Source: Owenia fusiformis
Taxonomy: Eukaryota > Annelida > Polychaeta > Sabellida > Oweniidae
Assembly (NCBI GenBank): GCA_903813345.2
Contig: CAIIXF020000005.1
Coordinates: 40,117,375-40,181,374, forward strand
Direction of reading: 5' to 3'
DNA length: 64,000 nt
Shown: piece by piece, positions 11,601 to 26,000 of the stretch
Layout: each line of letters starts with the position of its first letter
Position numbering within the stretch: position 1 is the first letter of the stretch
The notes under the pieces: model-generated
The model's database searches: none
What the model was told of the DNA's origin: nothing
Seen by the model: the letters and a program-made list of their open reading frames with translations, nothing else
Made by a program: the position numbers and the translations under genes

Positions 11601-14600
11601 CAATAAAACCAGATATAACATGATTGATACATTCTGCAAATAAAAATCAGCTGGAATGGTAAGTGATATTGGAGTGTCAGTATACGGATCAATAATCACA
11701 TTATGTTAGGACTTGTCCTTAGAAGACAGCATGAACTTAAGTTGAACTGAGATTACACCCTGGAGTTTTTAGTGATGTGGCTGTTATTGATGATTATTAT
11801 GCTGACCATTTTGCCAGCATCCATTCAAAGTAGATTAATGGATGCATGACCTTAAACCATACCTAGTTTTTACTGATCTAGGGCTTGACTCAAGATTCTC
11901 CAGGGTGAAGCTGTGTCATTCTGATAAGAATAGAAAGCCCTGAACTCTTATGATGTATGTTCTTAGATACATGTGACACATTTGTGATGCTTACATATAT
12001 CTGGCATTGTAGGTTGAGCTGATGTAGTTTAAGAAGTTACGGGGGTGGGGGGGGGCAGAGGGCAATCATATAATGGTACATGTAACTCTAGTGACTCTAT
12101 TGTTGAAAGGTTTTTTTAATTATAATTTTCATGATTCAAGTATTCAGATTTAGAATATACAACATGGGTTGGATATGGTATACACCCTCAACTGGGATTT
12201 TTGAAATTGTCCCTCATTTTGACCTCATGAATCTTGGTTAAGTTTGGAACTTTGCAAGTGGGAAAAGTGGTTTCTGAACTAGGTTATTTTAAGCAGGTTA
12301 TAAACATCATCAAACTATGAATCAAAAGCTATGTAAAGTAGAGCATAGATATACAATTTTACATAGGAGGGTATATTTTTTCCTTCAGTATATACACAGC
12401 TTTCTCTCTGGTTTCTCTCCCAAATAAGACATATATGTTTATTTAGATTATATTGCCCTTGGTAAGATCTGTGCATTTATACACTATAAATTTCCATTAT
12501 GGATTTGCCTCTGGTCTTACATAGAACATATAATCAGTCTCATAAGGTGTGGAATACCGCACAAAAGGACATTATTGGCTCATTAAATAACTGACCAATG
12601 TACCAGTCATTTTGTGATTACATCAATTATTAATTACTCAATATATGCTTGAGGCAGGTGTATTGATTAACTGGCTTTGATATTTCTTTTCTGCTCATGC
12701 TGAGTAGCAAACCCTCAAGATGGGAAACCAGGTATCATGACCAAAAAATATATTTTGGCATTTGCTAGAATTAGTATTGCTACAGTTAAACCTGTCTTAG
12801 TTGATTTCTGTCTTGAGTGAACACAGATCATGAACACAAATTGTGTTTCTGAAATATTTAACTGACATAAAACTTGGAAGGTGCTCTTATGAATAATTTC
12901 CTCCTTCGTTGCTCTTTTAGCAATTATGTGCAGTCTTTAGAACCAAATCTAATGAGTTCACTATATACAGGTTTTACTGTACTATAAAAAAGGTTGTTGG
13001 CATTAAATAATGTAGCCATGATATATTCCATGGTGGTATAGTTACCTGACACAGTACATGTGTTTATTTACATCATGTGTGTACTGATGTTGAACCATAT
13101 AAAGAAACCTGTTCAGTTCTCATAAACAAAAATAGATTTAATACTTATGAAGTACTGTATTTATCAAAACAAGCATATCATATTAAGAAAGAACAACCAC
13201 TTTTTATGAAGATTCAAATGAGGCAGTGGGTGTACATACTGTATATACCCTTACCTTTAGTAAATCAATAATGTAGAGAAAAAAATTGTTAACCAAAGTA
13301 TGTATATTAAAAAGGAAATTTTGATATTGAGCTTGAAAATAAGTTCAAAATACTAATATGAAAAGAATTTTTGATATTCTTATTGTTAAAATTGAACCTT
13401 TTTATATTTGTTAATAAGGGTCCATGCAAGCAAATAGTCAATGGAAGTCAGCTGAGATCCAGTAAACATCTTCTGACGTCATTCATGGACTTATCAGGCA
13501 ACTTGCCAGCTATGCAGTACATTTATCTAGGAGCAACATTATATGTGTTGCCTTACAAAGTGCATGTTTCAATAGTATCATTAATCAACTGAATTCTACT
13601 GACTAGAATTCCTGATAGAATTTTCAACAGGGATTCTCAGATCTCCTATATTATATGCTTCCCTGGGGTCCTTCCAAAGGATTATAATAATACAGTTTCA
13701 TACTTAAGTTATTCTTTTGAAATTGAACCCTTGAACTTTGCATGCTTTTAACATGCTTTATAGAGACGAGAGGCACTTTTTTTATTTTCTCAGTGATTTC
13801 ATCATATTTTACCAGGGCTGCTTTTGTAAAAAATATGTAAGGGGGTTAATAAGTCCCTATATATCCACTGATGGATAATCTATAAGATTTCATTCACCTA
13901 CAACTTTTGATATTCTCCATGCAGATTTCTCTCTTCACAATTTCATTTGGCTCCATTCTCTTCAATGCAGTGGAGAATGCAGGTTCTGTTATTGATAAGT
14001 TTGTTCATTGGGGTGGCATGGCCAGATAGATACAAAGCGAAACTGTACCAAATCAGAATGTGTTTCATTTGTCAAGGTAAAGAAAAAGCAGTAGTGTATT
14101 GAATATACTGCAGCATGAGAAATCATTATCATTTGTAATATTTTATTTATTTATTCACTGATATTCAGCAGGTACAGATATAAAAATATGATACATAGTG
14201 AAAAGGATTGATCAGATGGTATATCTGTAATTCAGTTTTTTTCTTGAAAACTATTTGGGGATAGCTCACTCATGATCACAATATCTACTTCAGAACATAA
14301 AGATAATATGTGGGGGCGTAAAAAACTGCTGATTACAACTCAATCAGACCAGACATGTCACCAAAGTTCCATTCGTCATATTATATATCTAAAATGAAAC
14401 AACTTAAGTCTGACCTTTATTTTACAGGTTTCAAGCTTTTTGTCAGATTGCTCAATCAGCTAACATGTTCAAATGCATGTACATACTTTGCTGAACTCTT
14501 TTGACATACAATCCTCGTGATAAGATGTTTCATCAGTTTTGGTAGGTGTGGGAAGTAGAAATAAGGAAATTGTTTTAGCCTTGACTCATCTGAATAGAAA

Positions 14601-17600
14601 CCCATTCTAATTACTAATATGCGAGTAGGTAGTTACCAGTTTACCAGTTTCACCACCAGGTGGCTGATTTGGGGGAAATAACCTGGCAGGGTATTACAAA
14701 ATTCCTTTTAACTTGAATATTCATCAGTTTTAGTGGTTCACTTTTCATATTACCCTTATGTATGTGATAGTTATACAAATTGAAATATGTCCAATAAAAG
14801 AAAATATTATCTGGCCAACAATAGTTTCACTTTTTTGTGATTTTACAACATGGGGTCTATGGGGAATCTCCCGACCTAGAAGTCACATTTTCAAAGAAAA
14901 TTACATTTTCAAAGTTGATAAACTTTTCAAAACCACATCTCTAGATTTAATTTCACATGTAGATTCCAAATATGACATCAGCTTTACTGAATTTGTGAAT
15001 TTTTAATGACCTAAGTCAACATTATTTCTACTCACATCTAGGATATTAAAACCATATATTTATATACCCCTCACCCTAATGTTCTTCAACGGCATAGAGT
15101 GGCATAGGGGGGGAGTAACAAGGCTTGAAATAAAACTGAATAAATATTTGTTACTTTTCAGTTTGTTAGTTATTAGTTAGCTTAAGAGTTGACTCCCAAA
15201 AACCCCAGGACAAAAAAAGTAGGGTCATCAAAAAATTAGGGTTATCGACTGGCAGAGACCTGAAGACATAAAATTGTATTTTAAATGATCTATGTAGGCA
15301 GACATCAATCTGCAATATGTGTAGATTGTACTTGCATTTAAAGTATCAAAGCACAGGTATTCAAGTATGGTATGACATATGACACGCAGCTACTTATATA
15401 TGAGGCCAATCCAAAAATAAAGCTTTAAAGCATAAAGAGTAAATTATTAATTATGATTGCTGGGTCACATGTGCATACCTATTAACATAGAAATGTTCAT
15501 CTCGTTAGTTAGTCATTATACATATACCCTTCCAAATAAATCATAGAATTTATAGTTTTTCCCTTGCAACGAAAAAGATTTTTCTTTGAATTATGGTTGA
15601 TATATTTCTTGTTAATATCCTTGATTTTTCTGAATGAAAATCTGTGAAATGTGACATGAACTACAAAATGGTTGCTTTCCCAATCTTAAGAATGTATTAA
15701 ACATCTGCAGAATTCCTAGATAGTCCATCTGGCCATTTAATTCAAGGTTGATGACTCCACACTAGGAAACTAAACCCCAGGAAAGCAATTAAGACAATAA
15801 ACCTACTTTTGGAATTTATTTTTGTATCCACAGTATAACTCATTCTAAAGATAATCAGATAAATTTTTCATGTAGATTTGATATACAGAAATAGTATCTA
15901 TTGATTTGATTCTATAGAATTTCTACATTAATGATTGATGCTTGTCTGATCAGTCCATAGGTTTAACACATTTGAAATACCGGAAACACAATTTCTCCCG
16001 AAAATGACCAATACTGAGTAATAAACCAGAAAAAATAATTACCATGAAATGTATATTTTCAGAATCTAGAAGAAAAAGAACGGCGCCATAAAGCCGCTCG
16101 TGAAGTATTATACAGGGAACAGAGACATTTACAACGTAGGTTATCAGGGCTTGATGATGGCCAATACAGGGAAAGTAGAGCAGAGAGGACTATTAGTGAA
16201 TGTAGTACCTCTAGTGCCTCAACCACTGGTTCCAATGCCAGCACTTCAGAATCAGGTATGTATCCCTCCCTATATATCTGTGTAGTACTTACAGCTACTA
16301 TATACAGTAAAACCTGTCTAAGTGGAACACGATTGGTACCTCTAAAAATGTTCTACTTGGTAGGCTTTCCAATTATAGGGGCTCATTTACAATAAGACAG
16401 TTGATCTACTGACTGGAAGGTTTTTCATTAACAGAGGAGTTCACATTCTATCTATCCCCCCCCCCCTGGATGTCCAAAATGGTACAATTCATCAAATGAA
16501 ATATTCAGATTTTCAAATTACTTGCTAATTAAATGGTAGAATCGGAAATACACAACATGTAACTTGTAATCAAGGTGTATTTGGCAAATCATGTTTTACA
16601 TCACAGTATTCCCAAACTTTAAATTGTGTTAACAAACAAAACCTCCAACACACTCACCATATGTTGTGCAAACCATGCAAGAGAAAAAATAGTCTTTGTC
16701 AGAACATGTTAGCTCCCTCCCAAAGATATGCTCGCCTTTACATATAAACTATATAGCTAATAGGGTTGGTAAAGATTAGCTGACTACTGTTGAAGCCTCA
16801 GTTGCAAGAACTGGTTGAAAGTCTAGCTAAAGATTGCATTATGAATCATTAATATTCGAACGTAGTTTGCCCTCATTAACAATGAGCTCCTTATGTAATC
16901 AACTATATAATAATCAACCATGTAATAAGCTGTCGTTTCTCATAGATCACGCACATCATATATTCTCTGATTCACAATGCATTTGAAATTACATTTGATA
17001 ATTGTGACTGAGGTAAAAGTGATAACCAATGTCTGTATGAAGATGCTTCAAGTAAAAATGACCCTATTCAACTTGCGAATTACTATATATATGTTTGTGG
17101 CAAGAAAAGTTACTGAAAGATACTACCATAGCTAAATCAAAGGAGGTTGGGGGTTAAAATGGGGTAAAATAACATTCATAAATTTTCTTTTTTTAATTGA
17201 TTTTTTTCTGACAGCCTGAAATATCAGTCCAGAAGACAACCTCCGAAAACATACCCAATATTAGCAAATGAGCTTATGTGTAGAATTAACCAGAGGCATT
17301 GCATATGATAGACTGATGTGCCTTGTTTATAGTTGTGTACCAGAGGCATTGCATGTGATAGACTGATGTGCCTTGTTTATAGTTGTGTACCAGAGGCATG
17401 TGATAGACTGATGTGCCTTTTATAGTTGTGTACCAGAGGCATTGCATGTGATAGACTGATGTGCCTTGTTTATAGTTGTGTACTAGAGGCATTGCATGTG
17501 ATAGACTGATGTGCCTTGTTTATAGTTGTGTACCAGAGGCATTGCATGTGATAGACTGATGTGCCTTGTTTATAGTTGTGTACCAGAGGCATTGCATGTG

Positions 17601-20600
17601 ATAGACTGATGTGCCTTGTTTATAGTTGTTTACCAGAGGCATTGCATGTGATAGACTGATGTGCCTTGTTTATAGTTGTGTATAGAGTATATGTTTTCAG
17701 TTTTAGCAAATATGATTATCAGTAGACTACAAACAAATTATTCTGCTCTTATTTGCTATCTTCCATTTTCAATTTGTGGGTCATTGGTCGGTCAGTACAT
17801 GAAATTCTAACACAATATAGTCATCAAAATCTTCACTTCATATGATCTTAATAAGATAAGTTGTATAGGTTTGCCAGGACATAATTCTGTATAAGCTTTA
17901 GAGCCTCAGAATGACATGATGATAGAGAATGGTGAACAGAATGGATTATTATATAAATAAATTGACCAGAATTTTAAAATCAGGGAATTTTGTGAATTAA
18001 TTTCTGATTCCATGTCATGGGATAATACAAGATTAATATAAATGTTAAAGGGAATGCCTGAAAGACTTCACCTTAAATGACATGTAAACCCAGAGGGTAT
18101 TGGGAGAGGTCGTTCATCTTGTTAATAAAATGTTTATTTTTTAAGACTATAATTGATGAATGCAGTGACATGCATACATGCATTTATATAGATAAGATAG
18201 GCCAAAGCAATTTGCATGCATGTAAAAAGGATCAATCAATAGTGTGTATTGTGGCATCGGCTGAATAGTATAATTGCAAGATGAGTAAATGGCTTTATAA
18301 TTCTATAAGCCATAAATGAGTGATCTGCATTGTAAAAGAATGCATTCTAGCAATCATTTAATCTCTTGATTGATGAGATAGAATGATCTCCTATATAGTA
18401 AGAGGCATATCTGCAATAGTTCATTAGCTAATTAACAACATGTAACTGTAAACCAATTTCGTTTCGTTATATTTATCATGTTTTACTTTGTCATAATCAT
18501 CATATCTTATTTATTCCCATCATTTATCTTCATTTGAAACTCAAAACCGGAACTGCATGTCCAAAACCTCATCAACCAAAATGAATTCATTTCCATTTAT
18601 CTCAATTGTTCGCTATCAAAATCTGATGTAATATTTCTTCAGCTATCACCTAGTTGAGGACTGGTTGTTCAACTTTTGTATTACTTTCCATTGTCCTTAT
18701 GACCCTAATGACTAATATTGTATAAGTAAAAGTGTTATGTATAAATGGCCAAAAGGTGAGCTAGGGCCAAGCCTCAAATAAGTCAGTTAAGGTGGATTGT
18801 GTCACTTGATTGTGACATAATGTCTGTTATTTTTGGCGCAAGCGCAACATTCAAAGACGTTAAGAATACAATCTACTTTGAAAGTCAGGTATCTGGTATC
18901 CCAATATATATATAATGTACTCAATTATGTAAGCCAATCTAAATGCAGTGTGGTGTTATTTGGGAATGATTGGTTCAGAATTATCTCTTATGTTGCCGTT
19001 GTTCTGGTGTTGACCTTGGGGCATGAGCAATACATGTATATGGTTTGAATGCACATACCCTTATAAAGTGTTCTGTAAAGCCTTATTAAAACCTGAAATA
19101 TTCATTTTTATGCATTATTTGAATGCTATGCAGAGAAGCTTTAGGGTCTTTAGTGAAAATAGAGCCTGTGAACTCAACAATGTGAAATATTAAAGTGAAA
19201 ATAGAGGCTGTGAACTCAACAATGTGAAATATTAAATTTGTTGGAAGTACTATTCGATTAAAAAAGTGTTCGATTTAAGATGAAAGGAGTAAAATGTAAA
19301 GCATTACTGTTGAATGCAAAAATGTGACATTCTCAGACCTCCGTATGAAGTAGAATGTATTTTTGTTGTCATTATAATCAGAAGCAACAGCTATTACCAG
19401 CCATTACCAAAATGTCACATGGTAAGTGTTGATTTTTGGTATTATTAGTTTTCATCAAATTAAACTACTTTGTAAACATTTGGCTTTGAAATTTCTATCA
19501 TAGAATGCCAAAGGCAAAGAAGTTTACGTCGATGAAAATTAAAAATATTCAAATCGACACTTACCATCTGAAATTCTGAAAGAGAAGATAACAACCGTAA
19601 CTTGCTCATGATATTGATCCATGTAACTGAGATCACTGAACATGCTTTTGAAATGTGGCCTATTGTTATGTACTTATGAATTTGAAAAAGTGCTGGTCAT
19701 TTGCTTTGACTTGGCATACAATCAAACTATATTTACCATATATGTTATATAACTTTTAGCAAGACAATATTGAACACAATCCACTTCAGGCTTAGAGCCA
19801 GAAACTGGGTTCATACAGAGTTTAAACATGCTTTCTAATACAATAAACGAAAAATATATTTTGAATTTATTATTGACTGTTTATTGTCAGTGGCCATGTT
19901 TTATTACCTAATATTTTATGTTACCTATTATTCCACTTATGTTTGACATTAGTGGTATAAGTATTGGTTCTCTAGAGCACAGACATTTTGTCTTTTAATT
20001 ATCTTTCAAGATAACTGAACAGATATTATGTCTTTTAAAATGTACTCAAATCATTTTCTTAGCAAGTGGAGGTACTAACTAGTGACATCAGCTGTGTTTA
20101 TTGATCTCATTCTACAAGGTCATTGGCATAGCAGCCATTGCATTCCACCAGATATTGATAGCTAGATATTGTAAATGTCATTTTAACATATAAGTACACT
20201 CCTAAGTCCAAAACCAATTTAATCATGTGAGTTTGAGTCATTGGATTTTCTTGACGTCAAGTGTATTGCCCATACATGACTGTACATGACTATTTCTGCC
20301 CAGTAAATTACGCGGATTTACATGTTTACTTTTGAACTGCGGTTAATGTATTCAATAGGATTTGTAACATGGCTTCTGATTGGCTCCTGAGATGTAAATA
20401 TAAACATTGAAGGCCTGGGGATCGCTTGTATGTATGCCATTTGCAAGTGGTGATAAGATTTCACTTGCACAAGGTTAAGTATAACCACAGAAATGCATTA
20501 GCTTTATGCATTAGTTTCACCAAAATGTTTATATGCCTCTATGCATAGATTTTTCCAGCAAAACAGCAAGGTCTAGCTAAATATAACTCATGTATTATTG

Positions 20601-23044
20601 TAATCAGTTGATTTATGCATCGCATACAATGTTTGATTTCCTGAGCAGGGTTAAGCCTTACATTTTCCAATTATGTTTTGTGTAATGTACGATTGAATAG
20701 GAGAATAATATCAAAGAAATTTATTTATAAATAATCAGTATTTCTAAATACAATATATATAGACTAGTGCACCATGGCAATTCTTGGCAGGAAGATAGGC
20801 ATTACTCAGCATGTATGACCTACTTATTCACCCGTAAAGTTTGCCATCAAACTTGTTTTTTAGCCACAAATGTCAGAAGTTTACTATTTATTTACATTCG
20901 GTTTTTATAGAATAGTTTTTTATAAAAGCTCTAGATGTAGAGTAGCACGCCATATGGCTTTATTTGAAATTTTTGCAAATGAGAATTTAAAAACATGAGA
21001 ACATTTTGAGCAAAGCCAAAAGAGATTTATTATAAGATCTTGATCCCACCCTTGCACAAATTTATGAAATTTTGCAATTATGTTTCAATTAAATCTATAA
21101 ATGTTAACTTTATAATCGTTTTCTTTAAATGAGGACCTGCATTCTGGATTGTTTGTTTAATAGTTTTTTCATGTATTATATTTGAATGTAAGAACAGATT
21201 AGTTAATTGAAAATATGTCTTCCAAAATCTCCAAGATGAAAGATCCTACTGCCCCATTTTAAAGACAAACCAGGATAGTGTATCATATTCCCAACAACAA
21301 GGGACTGAAACTAAAGTAAACAACAAACGCAGCCATATTTTAGCTAAAATTGGTCTACAAATTAATGTAACAACAAGTGCTTTTAAAAAGTATGTTATCA
21401 TGCACAAGTCAAGGTTATCAGCTTGTCATGTAGTTTGTTATAGACATATTTATCTCTATTTATCTACAGTACTATTATATTTCATTTTATCTGTTAGTTT
21501 CATTCTGATGACATGCTCATAGCAGAGGTCAACAGGCACTCATATAAATGCCAGGCTTATATAATCGCAGATTCAATGGGACTTTACATAAATACATAAG
21601 TAAACATAATCATATGAATACATATAAAAGTAGATGTAAATAATTGAAAGTAAGTCATCATTAAATATGCTGCGATTGGATTGTGTAATCACTTAATCCC
21701 TATGATTATCTTTGATTCGTTGTGACCTTTGTCAAGTTTATTTGCATAACTCATACTTATTATGAACATTTATTTTTTCTGGAATGAATGCTATTCATTA
21801 TGATGTTTTTTCATGCTTGAATGAGTTTGTTGTTTTTAGCTATGCAACCATGAAGCTTGCCTGTTGTATTGCAATGTATAATAGAAAACCTATTTTGCAT
21901 CTATGTAGCTTGTTTTATACCTGAAATAACTACACTATTATTGCATTCCTTTATTGATTACTATATAATTGTGACTCTTGAAAATTGAATATGATTCATT
22001 CAAGATTTCTCTGATACGTGCCACAGTCTCATACAATTTCCAATGTGATTCTGCCTTTAACTGCATCAAGTTCAATATTACTGAGGCTTTCAGCAAATAC
22101 CTAAAAATTTCATTGATCATGTCAAATGCCTTGGAGTACAAATCAATGCAGAAACATGGCAGTTTCCTGGAGAGGTGAATGAATCGAACTCTCCATTGAA
22201 TTTCAATTGATGTTTTTAGCTGGTACTCGACATTCTCAGCTCGTTCAATATTTCAAGAAAGATTTCTTTGGAATGCAAAATCTGTGTTCCTTTTATGAGA
22301 GCTACATAGTACATGAAGTATTTGAGAATGTGATTTATGTAAACTTTATAGTACATGTATAAGATGAGAGGTGGCCTGCAAGGAATATATTTATAATTGG
22401 TTTTCAAGGAATTCATCTGCTAGATATAGCAGCTTTTGCCATTTATTCATCTATAAAATCTAGGTGTATATTCTTACATGATCACATGTTAACTGCAGGT
22501 GGATTCGGGTTTTTATAGCTAAACAGGATGTCTCACAAATGCTTTATGTTATTTTATTTCGCAATCCTAATATGTAATTGAAGAAATGTAATGATAGAAA
22601 AAAATAATGATGATGTAGATTTAGCATTGTTTCTAAAGTGAAGGAAGGAAGTTCACAGTTGTGTAAAACTCTAATTCCTAACAGGTTCAGTTTGAAAATC
22701 TCTCTTGTCAACATGTGTTTCTTCAAGTCCATAGTTTTGGCTCAAAGCAGAGAACTAGTAGAATGTAGAATTTTTGCCTGTTTTAATCAAAACATCTAGT
22801 TCAAAGGATTCAGTAAACTCCTCCGATGTAAAGATTTGCCAAGATTCATTTCAGCCTCTTTAAGTTCAGTGTGATCTCCTAACTAAAACCTTGTATATTA
22901 CTGTGTGTTTCAGATGAAGTGGATATCATTGGATACGATAATGGCAGCAGTGATACTGACGACCACAGTTCCATCAATAGCAGCAGTGATGGTGGGTGTG
23001 GCCTAAACTCTCTCAGCCTCACAATGGTGGGCTCTGACGTATAG
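8555..23044 (+). CDS. MXD: MAX dimerization protein (MXD/MAD family), six exons, 204 aa
   Basis: bHLH-leucine-zipper repressor that, in its family, pairs with MAX, binds CACGTG E-boxes and recruits SIN3-HDAC to oppose MYC. Exons: 8555-8609, 8722-8812, 10156-10185, 10522-10636, 16063-16255, 22914-23044, all with GT-AG borders and matching phases. Residues 1-19 ([14 protein letters not shown]) are a SIN3-interaction helix, followed by the family-typical AEHGYAS. The basic region (52-64, [13 protein letters not shown]) keeps the DNA-contact trio His52, Glu56, Arg60. The helix-loop-helix runs to about residue 97, with [15 protein letters not shown] zipper follows with heptad positions L99, H106, L113, L120, L127. 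The tail (128-204) is Ser- and Asp-rich, with EVDI and SSDTDDH resembling MXD4/MXD1 tails. Length fits the family (about 205-230 aa). It is an ancestral-type MXD, so no vertebrate paralogue number is assigned. Confidence 0.93.
8722..8812 (+). CDS. MXD: MXD exon 2
   Basis: Acceptor TTTCTAG ends at 8721 and the donor is GTAACA at 8813. Encodes E19 to the split Arg49, including AEHGYAS and a basic linker ([14 protein letters not shown]). Confidence 0.9.
10156..10185 (+). CDS. MXD: MXD exon 3 (30-nt microexon)
   Basis: Acceptor TTTTTCAG and donor GTAAGT flank 30 nt encoding STHNELEKN within split arginine codons. It supplies the basic region that contacts the E-box, so skipping it would remove DNA binding without a frameshift. 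Confidence 0.9.
10522..10636 (+). CDS. MXD: MXD exon 4
   Basis: Encodes the helix-loop-helix ([17 protein letters not shown] to KAKHYIK), residues 59-97. Acceptor CTTTTTCAG, donor GTGAGT at 10637. Confidence 0.93.
10848..10890. repeat. Perfect 13-bp hairpin
   Basis: GCATATTTTGTGA (10848-10860) and its exact reverse complement (10878-10890) are separated by a 17-nt loop that starts with CGTC. The left arm end plus loop gives TGACGTC, similar to a CRE half site. Confidence 0.6.
12781..12981. mobile_element. Pogo/Tigger-like MITE
   Basis: TACAGTTAAACCTGT at the left end matches the inverted ACAGGTTTTACTGTA at the right end (12967-12981). Terminal TA dinucleotides fit a TA target duplication, and the element is 201 bp long. 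CAGTRAAACCTGTCTAAG ends are characteristic of pogo/Tigger relics. A lone similar left end is seen at 16303. Confidence 0.6.
14616..15040 (+). mobile_element. Dispersed repeat family, copy B
   Basis: Begins ATATGCGAGTAGGTAGTTACC and ends TTCTACTCACATCTA, so the two ends form an imperfect inverted repeat (ATGCGAGTAG with CTACTCACAT). Internal blocks match the copies at 6846-7170 and 58817-59219. No credible coding sequence. Confidence 0.75.
16063..16255 (+). CDS. MXD: MXD exon 5
   Basis: Encodes the leucine zipper and a Ser/Thr-rich stretch, residues 98-161 plus one base. Acceptor ATTTTCAG, donor GTATGT at 16256. Confidence 0.92.
16256..22913 (+). other. MXD intron 5
   Basis: 6.7 kb intron. 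It contains a pogo-like end at about 16303, the 50-bp tandem array (17289-17683) and a 42-44-bp tandem duplication at about 19151-19236. No additional exon was recognised. Confidence 0.7.
17289..17683. repeat. 50-bp tandem repeat array, about 8 copies
   Basis: Unit starts ACCAGAGGCATTGCATGTGA. Copies are nearly identical, except the third, which is shortened to 43 bp by losses in two places. High identity implies recent expansion or ongoing homogenisation. The minus-strand ORF here is only repeat readthrough. Confidence 0.95.
22914..23044 (+). CDS. MXD: MXD exon 6 (terminal)
   Basis: Encodes the acidic and Ser-rich C-terminus [18 protein letters not shown] to MVGSDV and the stop TAG (23042-23044). 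Acceptor GTGTTTCAG ends at 22913. Confidence 0.9.
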
Positions 23045-26000
23045 CATCTCGCCTGGTTCACACCTTGTATACACCGCAATAGCAGCCAACTACCCTGCCA
23101 CCACAATCACTCACACTATGATGATCCAGCATCTCTCAGATATTGGTATCACACATGTAGACAATTTAGGGCCTTGGATAGTAGGAAACACTGTTGGGCA
23201 TATTGGGATAATAATGGAACATGGACCAACTTGAATGCTAGCTGACAACCAATCATATTCGCCTATGATGTACAGTTGTATGTTATTTACATATGGATGG
23301 CTGCTGTATTTGATTGTTCTTCAAAAACTTATATGATGATTGTGGCAATCTTTGAAAGTCATAGAATTTTCTCCAAGAAAATTTCATGATATTTCATAGG
23401 TTTCCATGGTTTCTATCATGTTATTTTTTGAAATATGCAGAAATAGCTTTGTTTGTAAGCAGTTGAATGGCGCTTGTAAAGAACTGGTACTCACAGCCTT
23501 TATGTATTTATGTATTCTTACCTTGTTACAGGGCTCGGTTGTTTAAAATGGATTAAATTTAGACATCCAAGCCCTGTATTATGTACAGAACCAGGGAAGA
23601 TTTCAAAGGCAAAGGATGTAATATGTACCCATAAACCCCTGTCACTCATTTCATCTCATCCTGTCACATTATTTACATGTTGATATAAGCAACACAAATG
23701 TCTGCATTCCCTATGTACACCTTGCCACAGGTTTTAATTTGCGAGTGAGTAAATTGTTTTGAACAGTGTGAATATTGAAGGTCATTGTAGTGCATACAAA
23801 CACTGTGAATTTATAGGTTGCATTGATAAAAAGTTTGTGTAATCTTTTATGCAATAATGTGTGATGACAAAGTTGTCGATTGCTACAGTGATGATAAGAA
23901 TAGTTAGCACTTAATTTGCTCTATCTGACAGCTTTTGCATTCAAATACATCATATTTCAAATACAAAATTGATGTTTTAGAAACAAATTTCACTTGGTTA
24001 CCATGGCAACATGGTGCCAATTAAAAACTGTAGAAATCCATCCCTTGGATTATGTTTATTATTTATGTTCAATGAATGCTTTATGAATGATGCTTGTAAT
24101 TCAAAATTACATTCAAGTTTTATGGATGTATTAGTATTTATTTCTTGTTAAAGATTCTCTGGCTATCAGTTAGGATGTGAAGTTTAAAATTGAAAATTTG
24201 AGCTTCATGAAGCTATGAAATGCATTTATTCTTTTGATAGATGTGTGAATCAAATATTAAAGTGTACAATGAAAAGGGTGATTTAAGCATAACTTGGCAT
24301 AAAGCAGTCTAGCAGAGGTAGAATTTCAAAAAAGCTTCAATTCACATTGCTAAAATGTGAAGGTTTAAGAGCAAACCTGTGTTTCAATACTAGTACCTTT
24401 TTTAATATTTTCCTTTCAAAAATATTGCATGAATGTTGCGGTGCTGCATGTGGTATTTTGTTACCATATTGTGGTACCTTGTTACCATGGTGTGGTATCA
24501 ATCGACTACCGTGCAGCATCGTATGACAATGATGCAGTATCACATTAGGGAGTAATCACTCTTACTAGGGATTTCAGGTATTGTACTATAGCGTTGCCTA
24601 CATGCAGTATATATTGTAAAGAATATTATAGTAGAATGATTAATTTTATGCTATATGTTTATGATATACTTATTAGAACAACTTGACATTTTATCGAAAA
24701 TATTCTATCATATTATTATTAACAAACACCAACCAAAGGTGGAAAGTCTGCAGGTTAAAATGCTTGTTAAATAGCCTCAAATGAAATATTGCCTGGAGTG
24801 GGTGTTGTTTTAAATCGCAAATTATAAAATACAGTGTATGAGATCAGTATTCTAACCTGCAGATTCCCTACCATATAGAGGTATACCCTATTATATGTAT
24901 AATATAGAACAGAGTATAATGAATGTACAGAGATAGGAGGTTGTATTAACCAGTTTTAATATTTTAATCATAAACTGTAAGACAAAATTGTGTTTTATTG
25001 TTGAAGAGAAGATGGGGCTCTGGACTGACAGTTATGCAATGGATTGGTTGCTATAGTTTCTCTTAAACTAAGTTAATGCAATGTGGCATATCGTTATGGT
25101 GATGTCCATATTAGTTTAGAATAAAATGTGTGCATGCCTCAGTGTCGTAATGCTAATACGTTGCTCAAATACTGGCACTATGACGAGAATGCACTAAAAC
25201 AGTAGTAACTATACTTCCTCTAAGCATGGATTGGCATTAAGTCTGTGTTATAAGGTAGTAATTGCTTTAAATTCTGCGTGATTAATTTATTCAGATATTC
25301 ACGTTCGGCAGAACCATGGGCTTTCTAGATAAGGCTTTTGCACTGTATTTTAAACAATAGGAGACTGTTCTATTTATTATGCAAACTTTTTTGGTTTGAA
25401 CTGTTTTGAATCAGATGGCCACGACCTTTGTAATGTATAGAATATCACATTGTAATTTATTAACAAAGGCATGATCAGGGCAAATTAACATTGTAATTTC
25501 ATCTTATCATTTATTCCATTGACAAGGTCATCCAGGGGTTTTAACATCTATGCTATATTTATAAATGTACATGTCTATATATAAGTGTAGCACTTATTCA
25601 CTCTGGGCCATTGGACAAAAAGCAAGCACTGCAGGAAAATTGTCTAACAGTATTGTGCATTTTGATCTCAGTCCATGGTCTGGTCTAAAAAGTTAAGTTT
25701 GTGTCTTAAAGTAAATGTGTTGGATATCTGCATTTTAATGGCAATTTTAATAGTGAATATTCTTTTAAGAGTTTTACATGGATTTTAAAATGCCCCAAAG
25801 AGCACTCGAGCTGTGGAGAAATTACATTGTAATAATTGCCTCATTAACTTATCTAAAGTAATGTATTGTATTGTGTATATAGATTAGATGTTCTGTTCAC
25901 TGTATTGTGTGTATGACACATGGTTGCAGATTGTTCGGAGCATAGTGTCGTAGAGAATGTCCAGTACCAAGTCACGGGTCTGCCCGTTTTGGGAGGTTTT

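Larger units (their letters stand above)
10637..16062 (+). other. MXD intron 4
   Basis: 5.4 kb of AT-rich intron with no coding match. It holds a perfect 13-bp-arm hairpin (10848-10890), a pogo-like MITE (12781-12981) and dispersed-repeat copy B (14616-15040). Confidence 0.7.

Noticed and set aside
17286-17683. CRISPR-like array
   Set aside because: The units are contiguous 50-bp tandem copies without unique spacers, in a eukaryotic intron; same reasoning for 27010-27118 and 54008-54729.
22879-23106. Minus-strand ORF opposite MXD exon 6
   Set aside because: Shadow of the Ser/Asp-rich coding exon.
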